From Mxb001 sp046046455 (GTDB lineage: Bacteria > Actinomycetota > Actinomycetes > S36-B12), in contig JBJOJS010000066.1 in NCBI GenBank assembly GCA_046046455.1, positions 138,699 to 202,698 on the forward strand: a DNA stretch of 64,000 nucleotides, read 5' to 3'. How positions within the stretch are numbered: position 1 is the stretch's first letter; each line of letters starts with the position of its first letter. A program made the translations under genes and the position numbers. Of the stretch, positions 17,057 through 24,904 are shown piece by piece. The notes below the pieces were generated by a model that saw nothing but the letters and a program-made list of their open reading frames with translations, was not told where the DNA came from and ran no database searches.

Positions 17057-17740
17057 TTAGGCGCTCACCGCCCCGGGTTCGTGCGCCGCCTGGCGTTGTC
17101 GGAAGGCGAGGATCTGCAGTTCGACCCCGACGTCGATGGCTCGCACCTCGACCCCCGGGGGCACGGTGAGGAAGCGTGGGGCGAAGCTGAGAATGTGCGT
17201 GATGCCGGCGGCGACGAGGCGATCGCAGGCGTCCTGCGCGGCTGATCCGGGTGTGGCGATAACACCGATCTGCGCATGTGCAGCCGCCTCGGGCAGATCG
17301 CTCAGCGGTCGCACCGTGACCGATGCGTCCCCACAGGGGACGTCTCGCCCGACGACGTCGGGGTCGACATCGATGAGCCCGACCACCCGGAAACTGCCTT
17401 CGGCGAATCCGCGGTACGTCGCGAGCGCGTGGCCGAGATTGCCCAGGCCGACGATGACGACACCGAGCGGCTCATGCACGCCGAGCCAGTCGGCGATACT
17501 GCGGTGCAGGAATTCGACGTCGTAGCCCACACCGCGCGTGCCGAAGGAACCCAGGTGCGAGAGGTCCTTGCGCAATTTGGCGCTGGTGACTCCGCTGCGC
17601 TCGGCGAGTTCGGCCGAGGAGACCGTCCGGATGCCCGAGGCACGCAGACGATCGAGGACGTGGAGGTAGAGGGGGAGCCGTTCGACGGTAGCCGTGGGCA
17701 CCTCGTCACGAGCGCGCGAGGGCGCGATGCGAAGGGACAC
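17057..17740 (-). CDS. rex: Redox-sensing transcriptional repressor Rex
   Basis: NADH/NAD-responsive repressor. The 227-residue protein has an N-terminal winged HTH (about residues 20-80, with S-S-A-E-L-A-E-R-S-G-V-T-S-A-K-L-R-K-D-L) and a Rossmann domain starting V-V-I-V-G-L-G-N-L-G at 94-103, as in Streptomyces Rex. The best start is a GTG at 17740; the frame is open further up but lacks similarity. It heads a leftward series with cobA-hemD and cytochrome c genes 51 nt downstream. A partial Rex-like operator lies upstream (17806-17824). In Streptomyces, Rex controls cyd, nuo and its own operon. Confidence 0.93.
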   Translation of the reverse strand: MSLRIAPSRARDEVPTATVERLPLYLHVLDRLRASGIRTVSSAELAERSGVTSAKLRKDLSHLGSFGTRGVGYDVEFLHRSIADWLGVHEPLGVVIVGLGNLGHALATYRGFAEGSFRVVGLIDVDPDVVGRDVPCGDASVTVRPLSDLPEAAAHAQIGVIATPGSAAQDACDRLVAAGITHILSFAPRFLTVPPGVEVRAIDVGVELQILAFRQRQAAHEPGAVSA

Positions 17741-17805
17741 GGTGAGACCTACCTGGCGGTACTGGCACGGCGGGCGGCCGGCGGACGAGGTCCCAGGGTA
17801 GGCGC

Positions 17806-17824
17806 TTGTGAACGCAGGAAACAA
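17806..17824. promoter_or_regulatory. Possible Rex operator, one good half-site
   Basis: TTGTGAACGCAGGAAACAA has the complete left half TTGTGAA of the known Rex operator (TTGTGAA-N6-TTCACAA), but the right half is degraded and the spacing is 1 nt short. It lies about 65 nt upstream of the rex GTG, where autoregulation would be expected. Confidence 0.35.
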
Positions 17825-17859
17825 ACCTCAACGGACGTGGGCGTCCGAATATCGGTTCC

Positions 17860-18105
17860 TCAGGAGGGGGTGAGGGCAGCACGGAGGCGTGTGGCGTCGA
17901 CCCGCCAGAAGTCGTGCACGACGCCGTCCACGAGCACCACGGGGATCTGCTCCGCGTAGAGATCCGCCAACGTCGGATCGTCGAGGATCGAGACCTCGGT
18001 CCAGGGGGTGCCCGTCTCCTCGCAGACGGCGACGACGATCACCCGAGCGTCATCGCACAGGTGGCAACCCGGCTTCCCCACGAGGACCACCCGCTCTCCG
18101 CCCAT
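17860..18105 (-). CDS. Glutaredoxin family protein
   Basis: An 81-residue thioredoxin-fold protein with the redox motif C-H-L-C (Cys14, Cys17) after the first strand and a cis-proline in I-P-V-V. It belongs to the short glutaredoxin-like (DUF836/Rv0508-like) group found upstream of hem genes in Mycobacterium. The ATG at 18105 follows GGGGG. It is divergent from the HAD phosphatase with only 17 nt between start codons, so both promoters must overlap. On this strand CAGACT lies 6 nt before the ATG and may serve as a weak leaderless -10. Confidence 0.9.
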   Translation of the reverse strand: MGGERVVLVGKPGCHLCDDARVIVVAVCEETGTPWTEVSILDDPTLADLYAEQIPVVLVDGVVHDFWRVDATRLRAALTPS

Positions 18106-18110
18106 CCCCC

Positions 18111-18116
18111 TAGTCT
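18111..18116 (+). promoter_or_regulatory. -10 element of the HAD phosphatase gene, leaderless type
   Basis: TAGTCT, 6 nt, then GTG at 18123. It lies inside the 17-nt spacer shared with the glutaredoxin gene. Confidence 0.55.
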
Positions 18117-18122
18117 GGCCGA

Positions 18123-18992
18123 GTGGTCCGTCGATCTCCCGTGCTGCCCGCCTATCGCCATGCCGGCGAGGCTGCGGCCGCGGCCGCAGAGGTCGTCCCC
18201 GAGGGCGGGGCTCCGATCGACCCGACGGCTGCCGCGTTCTTCGACGTCGACAACACCGTCATGCGCGGGGCGAGCATCTTCCACTTCGCCGTCGGACTCG
18301 CACGCCGAAGGTTCTTCGACGCGCGCCAGGTCGTCGACTTCGGCAGACGCCAATTGCGCTTCGTGCTGAGCGGCTCGGAAGACCTCGAGGACATGGCGTC
18401 CGCAACCGCATCGGCGCTGTCCTTCGTCGAAGGGCGTCGGGTCGACGAACTCGTCGACCTCGGCGAGCAGATCTTCGACGAGGAGATGTCGGACAAGCTC
18501 ATCCCTGGCACGCTGGCACTCGCCCAGGATCACCTCGACGCGGGGCAGCGGGTATGGCTGGTGACCGCGACCCCCGTCGAACTCGCCACCATCATCGCCA
18601 AGCACCTGGGCCTCACCGGCGCGCTGGGCACCGTCGCAGAGGTCCGCGATGGTGCCTACACCGGGCGCCTCGTCGGGGCGCCGCTGCACGGACTCGCCAA
18701 AGCGGAGGCCGTGCGAGCCATCGCCGAGCGCGAGGGGCTCGATCTCACCCGCTGCTCGGCGTACTCCGACTCGGCCAATGACATCCCGATGCTGTCGCTC
18801 GTCGGGCACCCTGTCGCCGTCAATCCCGATCCGATCCTTCGCGCGCACGCCCGGGACAACGACTGGCCGATCCGCGATTTCCGGCGACGCGCCAAGGCCC
18901 GCCGGGCCGCGGTCCCCACTCTCGCCGCCACAGCCGGTGTGGGTCTGGGCGTGGCCGCCGGCTACGCCGTGGGCCGACTCGCCCGCCGCTAG
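18123..18992 (+). CDS. HAD-IB family phosphatase, SerB1-like, membrane-tethered
   Basis: A 289-residue haloacid-dehalogenase phosphatase of the phosphoserine-phosphatase-like subfamily. Motif I is F-F-D-V-D-N-T (nucleophile Asp41, acid Asp43), motif II V-T-A-T (Thr148), motif III a lysine near residue 193, and motif IV S-D-S-A-N-D with Asp216 and Asp220. After the catalytic domain come a basic stretch and a hydrophobic C-terminal helix (about 264-283) that may anchor it in the membrane. The substrate is not defined; serine phosphate or a lipid phosphate are both possible. It ends with a 4-nt convergent overlap with the acyltransferase. Confidence 0.88.
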   Translation: MVRRSPVLPAYRHAGEAAAAAAEVVPEGGAPIDPTAAAFFDVDNTVMRGASIFHFAVGLARRRFFDARQVVDFGRRQLRFVLSGSEDLEDMASATASALSFVEGRRVDELVDLGEQIFDEEMSDKLIPGTLALAQDHLDAGQRVWLVTATPVELATIIAKHLGLTGALGTVAEVRDGAYTGRLVGAPLHGLAKAEAVRAIAEREGLDLTRCSAYSDSANDIPMLSLVGHPVAVNPDPILRAHARDNDWPIRDFRRRAKARRAAVPTLAATAGVGLGVAAGYAVGRLARR

Positions 18993-19867
18993 AACGTCGA
19001 CTCGCGCTGCACCAGCAGTCGGTAAAGCGACTGCTGGATGCGCTCGCGTACAGCGTCGGTGAGTTCGAGCACCGCCATCGGATCGTCGGCATCGTCGGTG
19101 AGGTCTTCGGTGTGAACCGGCTCGCCGAACTCGATGATCCAGCGACTCGGCAGGGGGATCATGCCGAGCGGGCCGAGCCAGGGGAAGGTCGGCGTCATGG
19201 GGAAGTAGGGCAGCCCCAGCAGGCGCGCCAGAGGCGCGATGTTGCCGAGCATGGGGTAGGTCTCCTCGGCACCCACGATGGCGGTCGGGATGATCGGCAC
19301 CCGTGCGCGCAGGGCGGCCGAGACGAATCCGCCGCGGCCGAAGCGCTGCAGCTTGTAGCGCTCGCTGAAGGGCTTGCCGATGCCCTTGAAGCCCTCGGGC
19401 CACACTCCCACCAGCTCACCTCCCGTGAGCAGGCGCTCGGCGTCGGGCATGCACGCGAGAGTGTGGCCGGCCTTGCGCGCGAGGGCGGAGATGAAGGGCG
19501 TCTGGAAGACCAGGTCCGCCCCCAGCATGCGCAGGTGTCGATGCGCAGGGTGGTGGTCGAGCAGGGCGATCTGCGTCATCAGCGCGTCGAGGGCGATGGT
19601 GCCCGAATGGTTGGCGACGATGAGCGCACCGCCTTCGGCCGGGACCCGCTCCACTCCGCGGACCTCGACGCGGAACCAGCGCTCGTATAGGGGCCGCAAA
19701 GGCGGGATCAGCACATGGTCGGTGAGGTCGGGGTCGAAGCCGAAGTCGTCGACCGTGTAGTCGCCCGTGAGTCGACGGCGAACGAAGTCGAGGAACCCCT
19801 CGCCCTTGTCCGTGTCCTCCTGCCGGTGGGCGGCGGAGTCGAGCGGGATGATCCGAGCGTCAGGCAT
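18989..19867 (-). CDS. Lysophospholipid acyltransferase family protein (PlsC-like)
   Basis: A 292-residue glycerolipid acyltransferase. The catalytic block is A-N-H-S-G-T-I-A-L-D (His87, Asp94), and the acceptor-binding block is W-P-E-G-F-K-G with Glu158. The His-Asp spacing is longer than the classic H-X4-D, a feature of the Rv0502-like actinobacterial subfamily. It probably acts at the inner face of the membrane on a lysolipid, but the acceptor is unknown. The ATG at 19867 overlaps the end of the epimerase gene by 8 nt. The conserved pairing with an epimerase and HAD phosphatase suggests a lipid-modifying pathway. Confidence 0.85.
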   Translation of the reverse strand: MPDARIIPLDSAAHRQEDTDKGEGFLDFVRRRLTGDYTVDDFGFDPDLTDHVLIPPLRPLYERWFRVEVRGVERVPAEGGALIVANHSGTIALDALMTQIALLDHHPAHRHLRMLGADLVFQTPFISALARKAGHTLACMPDAERLLTGGELVGVWPEGFKGIGKPFSERYKLQRFGRGGFVSAALRARVPIIPTAIVGAEETYPMLGNIAPLARLLGLPYFPMTPTFPWLGPLGMIPLPSRWIIEFGEPVHTEDLTDDADDPMAVLELTDAVRERIQQSLYRLLVQRESTF

Positions 19868-20882
19868 GCGCGGCTCCCCTGTTCGGGATGAGCGCGGCAG
19901 CGCCGTCGAGGAGCCCCGCTGCGAATCCGGGGCCGAGGTCATGTCCCGCGAGGAACTCGTCGAATGCGGTTGACGTCGAGCGCTTAGCGACGAATCCGAG
20001 GTCACGGCGCGCACGGCTCGTGTCGATGGCGCGACCGTAGGTGAGGAAGCGGACCTGCTCCGCCGTGAAGTCCACCAGCCGCGTCGGCGCGAGGGCGCGG
20101 CCGACGACCCCGAGGAGCGCTCCGGGGACCGCGATGGTCGGGCGACCCGTGCGACGTACCGCCTGGGACAGGGCGAGCACTCCGTCTCCGGCGATGTTGA
20201 AGACCCCGGTGGCGGAGCTCGTCACGGCCCGATGGAGGGCAGCGATCGCGTCATCCTCGTGCACGAATTGCAGCCGGGCGTCGAACCCCATCACCGTGGG
20301 GATGAGCGGCAGGGTGAAGTACGCCGTCATCGCCGTCTCGATGCGCGGCCCGATCGCGTTGGCCAGCCGCAGGATCGAGACCTCGACGTCGGGACGGCGG
20401 CGCGCGAAGCCGCGGACATAGCCCTCGACCTCGACGGAGTCCTTCGCCCAGCCCGAAGTCGGCGGATGCTTGGGCGACATGCCCTCGGTGAAGAGAGCGG
20501 GATCGCGCGGCCCGGCGCCGTAGACCGAGGACGTGGACTTCACGACCAGTCGGCGCAGCGTGTCGGACTTCTGGCACGCGGCGAGCAACTGCATGGTGCC
20601 GATGACGTTGATGTCCTTCATCGCCGTCCGTCCGCCAGCCTGCTGGGACGTGGCGATGACGCCCATATGTACGACGGTGTCGACGCCCTCGGATTGGAGG
20701 ACGCGGCCGATCACGGGATTGCGAATATCCGCCCGGACGAATTCGGCTCCGAGGAGGGGGCGCCGAGGGGGGACGACATCGACGCCGACGACGCGATCGA
20801 TGGAGGAATCCCGGACGAGGGAACGGACCATGAGGCCACCGAGGTGGCGGGCAGCGCCCGTGACCAGCACGACGCGACCCAT
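19860..20882 (-). CDS. NAD-dependent epimerase/dehydratase family protein (GalE2-like)
   Basis: A 340-residue extended short-chain dehydrogenase. The N-terminal V-L-V-T-G-A-A-R-H-L-G binds NAD, although the usual G-x-x-G-x-x-G is slightly changed; a serine/threonine cluster S-T-S-S-V-Y-G precedes a Gly-Trp-Ala-Lys segment in which the usual catalytic Tyr of Y-x-x-K is replaced by Trp (S-G-W-A-K). The substrate is unknown. It starts 7 nt after the bS22 stop and is in the same order as Rv0500A-Rv0500B-Rv0501-Rv0502. Confidence 0.85.
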   Translation of the reverse strand: MGRVVLVTGAARHLGGLMVRSLVRDSSIDRVVGVDVVPPRRPLLGAEFVRADIRNPVIGRVLQSEGVDTVVHMGVIATSQQAGGRTAMKDINVIGTMQLLAACQKSDTLRRLVVKSTSSVYGAGPRDPALFTEGMSPKHPPTSGWAKDSVEVEGYVRGFARRRPDVEVSILRLANAIGPRIETAMTAYFTLPLIPTVMGFDARLQFVHEDDAIAALHRAVTSSATGVFNIAGDGVLALSQAVRRTGRPTIAVPGALLGVVGRALAPTRLVDFTAEQVRFLTYGRAIDTSRARRDLGFVAKRSTSTAFDEFLAGHDLGPGFAAGLLDGAAALIPNRGAAHA

Positions 20883-20889
20883 GGAACTG

Positions 20890-20988
20890 CTACTTCTTGT
20901 TGCGACGCTGGACGCGCGTGCGCTTGAGCAGCTTGCGGTGCTTCTTCTTGGCCATGCGCTTGCGGCGCTTCTTGACCACGGAGCCCAT
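20890..20988 (-). CDS. Small ribosomal subunit protein bS22 (AURKAIP1/COX24 type)
   Basis: A 32-residue peptide, too short for ordinary gene finding. It starts M-G-S-V-V-K-K-R-R-K-R-M and is over half lysine and arginine, ending R-R-N-K-K. This is the near-invariant actinobacterial bS22 peptide (Rv0500B in M. tuberculosis), which sits in the 30S subunit near the decoding centre. GAGG lies 6 nt before the ATG. It is placed between the HTH gene and the epimerase exactly as in Mycobacterium. Confidence 0.93.
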   Translation of the reverse strand: MGSVVKKRRKRMAKKKHRKLLKRTRVQRRNKK

Positions 20989-21101
20989 CGATTACCTCAT
21001 TCAGTCCGCGAATATCCCGGCTCACCCCGGGAGAGACGACCCTATCCGATCAGATCGGGCACGCTCGAAGCGGCGTAGCCCGGTCGATCGAGCTGTGAGG
21101 C
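20989..21101. other. Spacer upstream of bS22
   Basis: 113 nt between the HTH stop and the bS22 start. It contains the bS22 ribosome binding site and probably its promoter; TATCCGATC near 21041 is on the wrong strand to be useful. No RNA gene or strong hairpin was seen. Confidence 0.4.
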
Positions 21102-21308
21102 TCAGCCAGCCTCGATGTAGGAGGTGCGCAGGTAGTCGTGGACGGCCTGCTCGGGTACGCGGAATGACCGGCCGACGCGCACGGCGGGGAGCTCGCCCGC
21201 GTGGACGAGGCGATACACCGTCATCTTGGACACGCGCATGAGCGACGCGACTTCGGCGACGGTGAGGAAACGCACCTCAGCCAGGGGGCGCTCAGGTCCA
21301 CCGCTCAT
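21102..21308 (-). CDS. MerR/excisionase-type HTH protein, Rv0500A-like
   Basis: A 68-residue DNA-binding protein that is almost entirely one winged HTH: L-T-V-A-E-V-A-S-L-M-R-V-S-K-M-T-V-Y-R at about 15-33, followed by a G-E-L-P-A-V-R-V-G wing. It is very close to Rv0500A of M. tuberculosis, whose role is not established. AAGGAG lies just before the ATG at 21308. A TAGGCT on the minus strand (21404-21409) may be its -10, which would give a leader of about 90 nt. The name excisionase reflects only fold similarity; there is no integrase here. Confidence 0.92.
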   Translation of the reverse strand: MSGGPERPLAEVRFLTVAEVASLMRVSKMTVYRLVHAGELPAVRVGRSFRVPEQAVHDYLRTSYIEAG

Positions 21309-21470
21309 GTCTGCTCCTTGCCTCCGGTCGGGATGCCTGCACCCCGTGACGGCGTGACGCTACTGCACTGCGTGCCGCGCGTCACGCGGAATCTCGATTT
21401 AGAGCCTAGTGGGGTGCCGTGGGATCGGGCCAGGGGGTCGCCCACGGTCCCCGCTCGAGGATGTCCACAC

Positions 21471-22661
21471 CTAGAACCACGGGTCAGGATCGGCGACGAG
21501 CCCCAGGTGGGGGAAGACCGCCGACCGTGTCGCGAGCACCGCGGCGTCGACGGGATCGGACGGATCGAAACCCTGATCAAAGGGCTTCGGCCACGGATTG
21601 CTGCCATCGGTCATGCGCTGCGGCGCAGGGCGACCTAGCGTCTGCGCAACGTACGACTGGAATGCCTCCGGTGTGGGCGACGTAGGTGGAATCGGCGTAC
21701 CCGCAGCCTCGGCGATGAGATGCGTCCACGCGCGTGGCACGACATCGACCCACTCGTAGCCACCGCCACCAACCGCGATCCACGTCCCGTTCGCGTAGCG
21801 ATGAGCCCATCGATGGATGGCTTCGTAGGACATGCGCTGCCCGTCGACGGTGAGAGCGAAATGCGCGAGCGGATCGTCGATGTGCGTATCGCAGCCGTGC
21901 TGGCTCACGATGACCTGCGGATCGAAGGCCTCGAGGACCTCGGGGACGACCGCGTGGAAGGCCCGCAGCCAGCCCTGGTCACCGGTCCCGGCGGGCAGGG
22001 CCACATTGACCGCGCTTCCCAGGGCGTGGGGACCTCCGATCTCCTCGGCGAAGCCGGTGCCGGGGAAGAGGGTGAGGGGGCTCTCATGCAGGGAGATGGT
22101 GAGGACACGGGGATCGTCGTAGAACATCTCCTGTACGCCGTCCCCGTGGTGCACGTCGACATCGATGTAGGCGATGCGCTGGATGCCCTGAGCAAGCAGC
22201 CAGGCGATGGCGACGCCGATGTCGTTGTAGATGCAGAAGCCCGATGCCGCCCCGGGCATCGCGTGGTGCAGGCCCCCCGCGATGTTGACGGCATGCTGCA
22301 CCTGACCGGCATGCACTGCGCGAGCTGCGCTGAGAGTCGCGCCCGCGACGAGTGCCGAGGCTTCGTGCATCCCGGCGAAGGCCGGGTCGTCAGGCGTGCC
22401 CAGCCCGCGCAACGGGTCGATGTGGCGGGGATCCTGCGACGCCCGCTGCACGGCCGCGATGTACTCCAGGTCATGCACGGCCGCGAGCTCCTCGAGGGTC
22501 GCCGGCATGACCGGGCCGAGCACCTCTACGGAGTCCAGCAGCCCGAAGTCGCTCGCGAGCCGCATGGCGAGCTGCACGCGGATCGGCGCCAGCGGATGAC
22601 CGGGGCCGAAGTCGTAGGCGCGCAGCGCGTCGTCCCAGACGAGAGCGACAGAGTCGCTCAC
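21471..22661 (-). CDS. Acetoin utilisation protein AcuC / class I-II deacetylase
   Basis: A 396-residue histone-deacetylase-fold zinc amidohydrolase. The catalytic His pair is in G-G-L-H-H-A-M-P-G, zinc ligands are in D-V-D-V-H-H-G-D-G and the conserved C-D-T-H motif follows S-Q-H-G. In Bacillus, AcuC deacetylates acetyl-CoA synthetase; an equivalent role here as eraser for the GNAT protein at 2612 is an inference. The GTG start at 22661 overlaps the proC stop (GTGA), making it third in a tetR-proC-acuC operon. A 162-nt spacer follows before the HTH gene. Confidence 0.9.
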   Translation of the reverse strand: MSDSVALVWDDALRAYDFGPGHPLAPIRVQLAMRLASDFGLLDSVEVLGPVMPATLEELAAVHDLEYIAAVQRASQDPRHIDPLRGLGTPDDPAFAGMHEASALVAGATLSAARAVHAGQVQHAVNIAGGLHHAMPGAASGFCIYNDIGVAIAWLLAQGIQRIAYIDVDVHHGDGVQEMFYDDPRVLTISLHESPLTLFPGTGFAEEIGGPHALGSAVNVALPAGTGDQGWLRAFHAVVPEVLEAFDPQVIVSQHGCDTHIDDPLAHFALTVDGQRMSYEAIHRWAHRYANGTWIAVGGGGYEWVDVVPRAWTHLIAEAAGTPIPPTSPTPEAFQSYVAQTLGRPAPQRMTDGSNPWPKPFDQGFDPSDPVDAAVLATRSAVFPHLGLVADPDPWF

Positions 22662-23446
22662 GCCCCGAGCTCCCGGCCCCGGTCGCGGGCCGCACGCATG
22701 GCCTGGGCGACCAGTCCCCCCAGGTCGCCCGCCTGGAAGACGCCCAGCGCCGCCGCCGTGGTGCCTCCGGGTGAGGTCACCTGCACGCGCAGGGCGGCCG
22801 GGTCAGCACCGGGCCGGGAGGCCATGGTCGCGGCCCCCAGGACGGTCTGGGTCACGAGCTGATGGGCCACGGCCGGATCGATGCCCAGGTCGACAGCGCC
22901 CGCGACCATGGCCTCGACGAGCGCGAAGACGTAGGCCGGTCCCGAGCCGGACGTCGCGGTGACGGCGTCCTGGAGCTCCTCGGGCACGCGTACGACCGGT
23001 CCGACGGCAGAGAGCAGCCTCTCGACGTACTCGGCCTGGTGCGGCGAGCACGTGGCGCCGGGCGAGATCGCGGTGATCCCGAGATCGACGAGTGCCGGGG
23101 TATTGGGCATCGCGCGCACGACGGCGGCACGAGGCAGGCCCGCCTCGAGTGCCGAGAGGCGCACACCCGCGGCGAGTGAGATGACGACGGTGCCGTCCGA
23201 CAGATGCGGTGACATCTCCTCGAGCACTCCGGGAATGTCCTGCGGCTTGACGAGCAGGAGGACCGTCGCGCTCTCGCGCGCCGCCTCGGTCAGAGTGACC
23301 GAGCGCACGCCGTGCCGCTGCGCCACCTCCTGTGCACGCTCCGCGTGCTTCTCGCAGATGACGAGCCGGTGGGGCTCGGTCCCGGCGCGCAGGAGACCCG
23401 CGACGAAGACCTCGCCCATGGCACCGGCGCCAATGATCGCGATCAT
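22658..23446 (-). CDS. proC: Pyrroline-5-carboxylate reductase
   Basis: Last step of proline synthesis, reducing pyrroline-5-carboxylate with NAD(P)H. The 262-residue protein has the Rossmann start I-A-I-I-G-A-G-A-M-G and the P5CR signature ending in T-S-P-G-G-T-T. Its length fits the family. It overlaps tetR by 4 nt (ATGA) and acuC by 4 nt (GTGA). proC stands in the same position near Rv0500A and bS22 in Mycobacterium. Confidence 0.95.
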   Translation of the reverse strand: MIAIIGAGAMGEVFVAGLLRAGTEPHRLVICEKHAERAQEVAQRHGVRSVTLTEAARESATVLLLVKPQDIPGVLEEMSPHLSDGTVVISLAAGVRLSALEAGLPRAAVVRAMPNTPALVDLGITAISPGATCSPHQAEYVERLLSAVGPVVRVPEELQDAVTATSGSGPAYVFALVEAMVAGAVDLGIDPAVAHQLVTQTVLGAATMASRPGADPAALRVQVTSPGGTTAAALGVFQAGDLGGLVAQAMRAARDRGRELGA

Positions 23447-24075
23447 CGTGTGGCTCCCGTCGACGTGGGCTTGGGCAGGGACGTCCTCGGATCCAGGAGC
23501 GCCTGGATCGTCGGCGCCACGAGGCGTACGACGTACTCCTCGTTAGCCGAGGCCAGAGGCTCGATGCGCATGACGTAGCGCCCGGCGGCGACCCCGATGA
23601 GATAGCTCGAGATGAGCGCGACGCGCATCCGGGCATCGGGCACGCCCACGGCAGAGACGACGCGGTCGATCACGGTCGTGTCGAGGTAGTCCTGCAGGGA
23701 CTTGGTGAGAGCCGCGGCAGAGGCACCGGAGCGCGCCATCGAGATGAGGTCATCGCGCACCTGGGGATCGCCGAGGGTGTCGAGGGTGAACCTCACCAGG
23801 CGCTCGCCGAGGCCCTCGACTCCCGGCGCGAGGAGGGTGGGTACGGCTCCGACGGGATCGGTGGGCAGTCGCAGCGCTGCTGCGAAGACCGCGTCCTTGT
23901 TGACGTAGTACTTGCGCAGCACCGTGGGCGCGACGCCTGCTGCCGCGGCCAGGCCCTTGAAGGTCGTGCGGGCATAGCTCCCGGCGGCGAAGGCATTGCG
24001 CGCGGCAGTGATCGCTGCGTCGCGGACCTGCTCGCCGCTCCCGCGTGCCGGCTCTGCCGGCGACTCCTCTGACAT
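23443..24075 (-). CDS. TetR/AcrR family transcriptional regulator
   Basis: A 210-residue repressor with an N-terminal TetR HTH (about residues 24-70: A-R-N-A-F-A-A-G-S-Y ... F-K-G-L-A-A-A-A-G-V-A-P-T-V-L-R-K-Y-Y) and a helical ligand-binding domain. The start is the ATG at 24075, with TAGAGT 7 nt upstream and no ribosome binding site. It is first in the tetR-proC-acuC operon, so autoregulation of proline synthesis or deacetylation genes is possible. The ligand is unknown. Confidence 0.88.
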   Translation of the reverse strand: MSEESPAEPARGSGEQVRDAAITAARNAFAAGSYARTTFKGLAAAAGVAPTVLRKYYVNKDAVFAAALRLPTDPVGAVPTLLAPGVEGLGERLVRFTLDTLGDPQVRDDLISMARSGASAAALTKSLQDYLDTTVIDRVVSAVGVPDARMRVALISSYLIGVAAGRYVMRIEPLASANEEYVVRLVAPTIQALLDPRTSLPKPTSTGATR

Positions 24076-24082
24076 CGCGCCC

Positions 24083-24088
24083 ACTCTA
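24083..24088 (-). promoter_or_regulatory. -10 element of tetR, leaderless type, overlapping the upstream stop codon
   Basis: TAGAGT on the minus strand, 7 nt before the tetR ATG. Its first three bases are the TAG stop codon of the upstream isomerase-like gene. Confidence 0.5.
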
Positions 24089-24877
24089 GGCGGGTGCCGT
24101 GGCGAGATGCTCACGGGCAAAGGTCAGTGCCTCGGCAAGGTCAGCTTCGCGTGCGGCCCGGTCTGCCGCGCGGCGCGTCGACACCTCGACGACGACGGTG
24201 CCGCCGAAGTCCCCGGCCGCGAGATCCGCGAGTAGTTCGCCACAGGGCTGTGTGCCGCGCCCGGGGATGAGGTGCTCATCGCGTGAGGAGCCGGATCCGT
24301 CAGCGAGGTGGATGTGCGCGAGGCGGTCACCGAGGTCGCGGGCCATCTGCAGGGCGTCGGTGCCCGAAACAGCCGTATGCGACAGGTCCAGTGTGGTGTG
24401 GGGGTAGTCCTCGTCCCTGATGTCCCAGCCGGGGCTGTAGGCCTTGACCTCTCGGGATGCCGCACGCCAGGGGTACATGTTCTCAACCGCGAAGCGAATG
24501 GGTGTCTCGCCCTCCATCCGCGCCAGCCCCGCGACGAAGTCGCGCGCGTAGTCACGCTGCCACCGGAAGGGGGGATGCACCACGACGGTGCTGGCGCCGA
24601 GTTCTTCGGCTGCCTCGCGGGCCCGGACGAGCTTGGCCCAGGGATCGGTCCCCCAGACGCGCTGCGTGACGAGGAGGCACGGTGCGTGCACCGCCAGGAT
24701 CGGCACGGAGTAGTGATCCGACAGCCGCCGGAGGGCCACGGGATCCTGGCTCACGGCATCGGTCATCACCATGACCTCGACGCCGTCGTACCCCAATCGC
24801 GAGGCGACCTCGAAGGCCGCCGCGGTGCCGTCGGGGAAGACCGATGAGGTCGACAGGGCGACGGGCACGCGGGGCAC
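24086..24877 (-). CDS. Sugar phosphate isomerase/epimerase family protein (AP endonuclease 2 fold)
   Basis: A 263-residue TIM-barrel protein of the xylose-isomerase-like superfamily, similar in context to Rv0498. Likely metal-binding residues are in V-H-P-P, V-E-N-M, D-L-S-H and H-I-H-L-A-D-G-S-G, the last being a family hallmark. The substrate is unknown. The start is a GTG at 24877 with AACACT 6 nt upstream as a weak -10. An in-frame GTG three codons later is an alternative. It lies between the P-type ATPase and tetR, all on the minus strand. Confidence 0.82.
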   Translation of the reverse strand: MPRVPVALSTSSVFPDGTAAAFEVASRLGYDGVEVMVMTDAVSQDPVALRRLSDHYSVPILAVHAPCLLVTQRVWGTDPWAKLVRAREAAEELGASTVVVHPPFRWQRDYARDFVAGLARMEGETPIRFAVENMYPWRAASREVKAYSPGWDIRDEDYPHTTLDLSHTAVSGTDALQMARDLGDRLAHIHLADGSGSSRDEHLIPGRGTQPCGELLADLAAGDFGGTVVVEVSTRRAADRAAREADLAEALTFAREHLATAPA

Positions 24878-24904
24878 GTGATCAGTGTTGCAAAGTCGAT
24901 GGCC

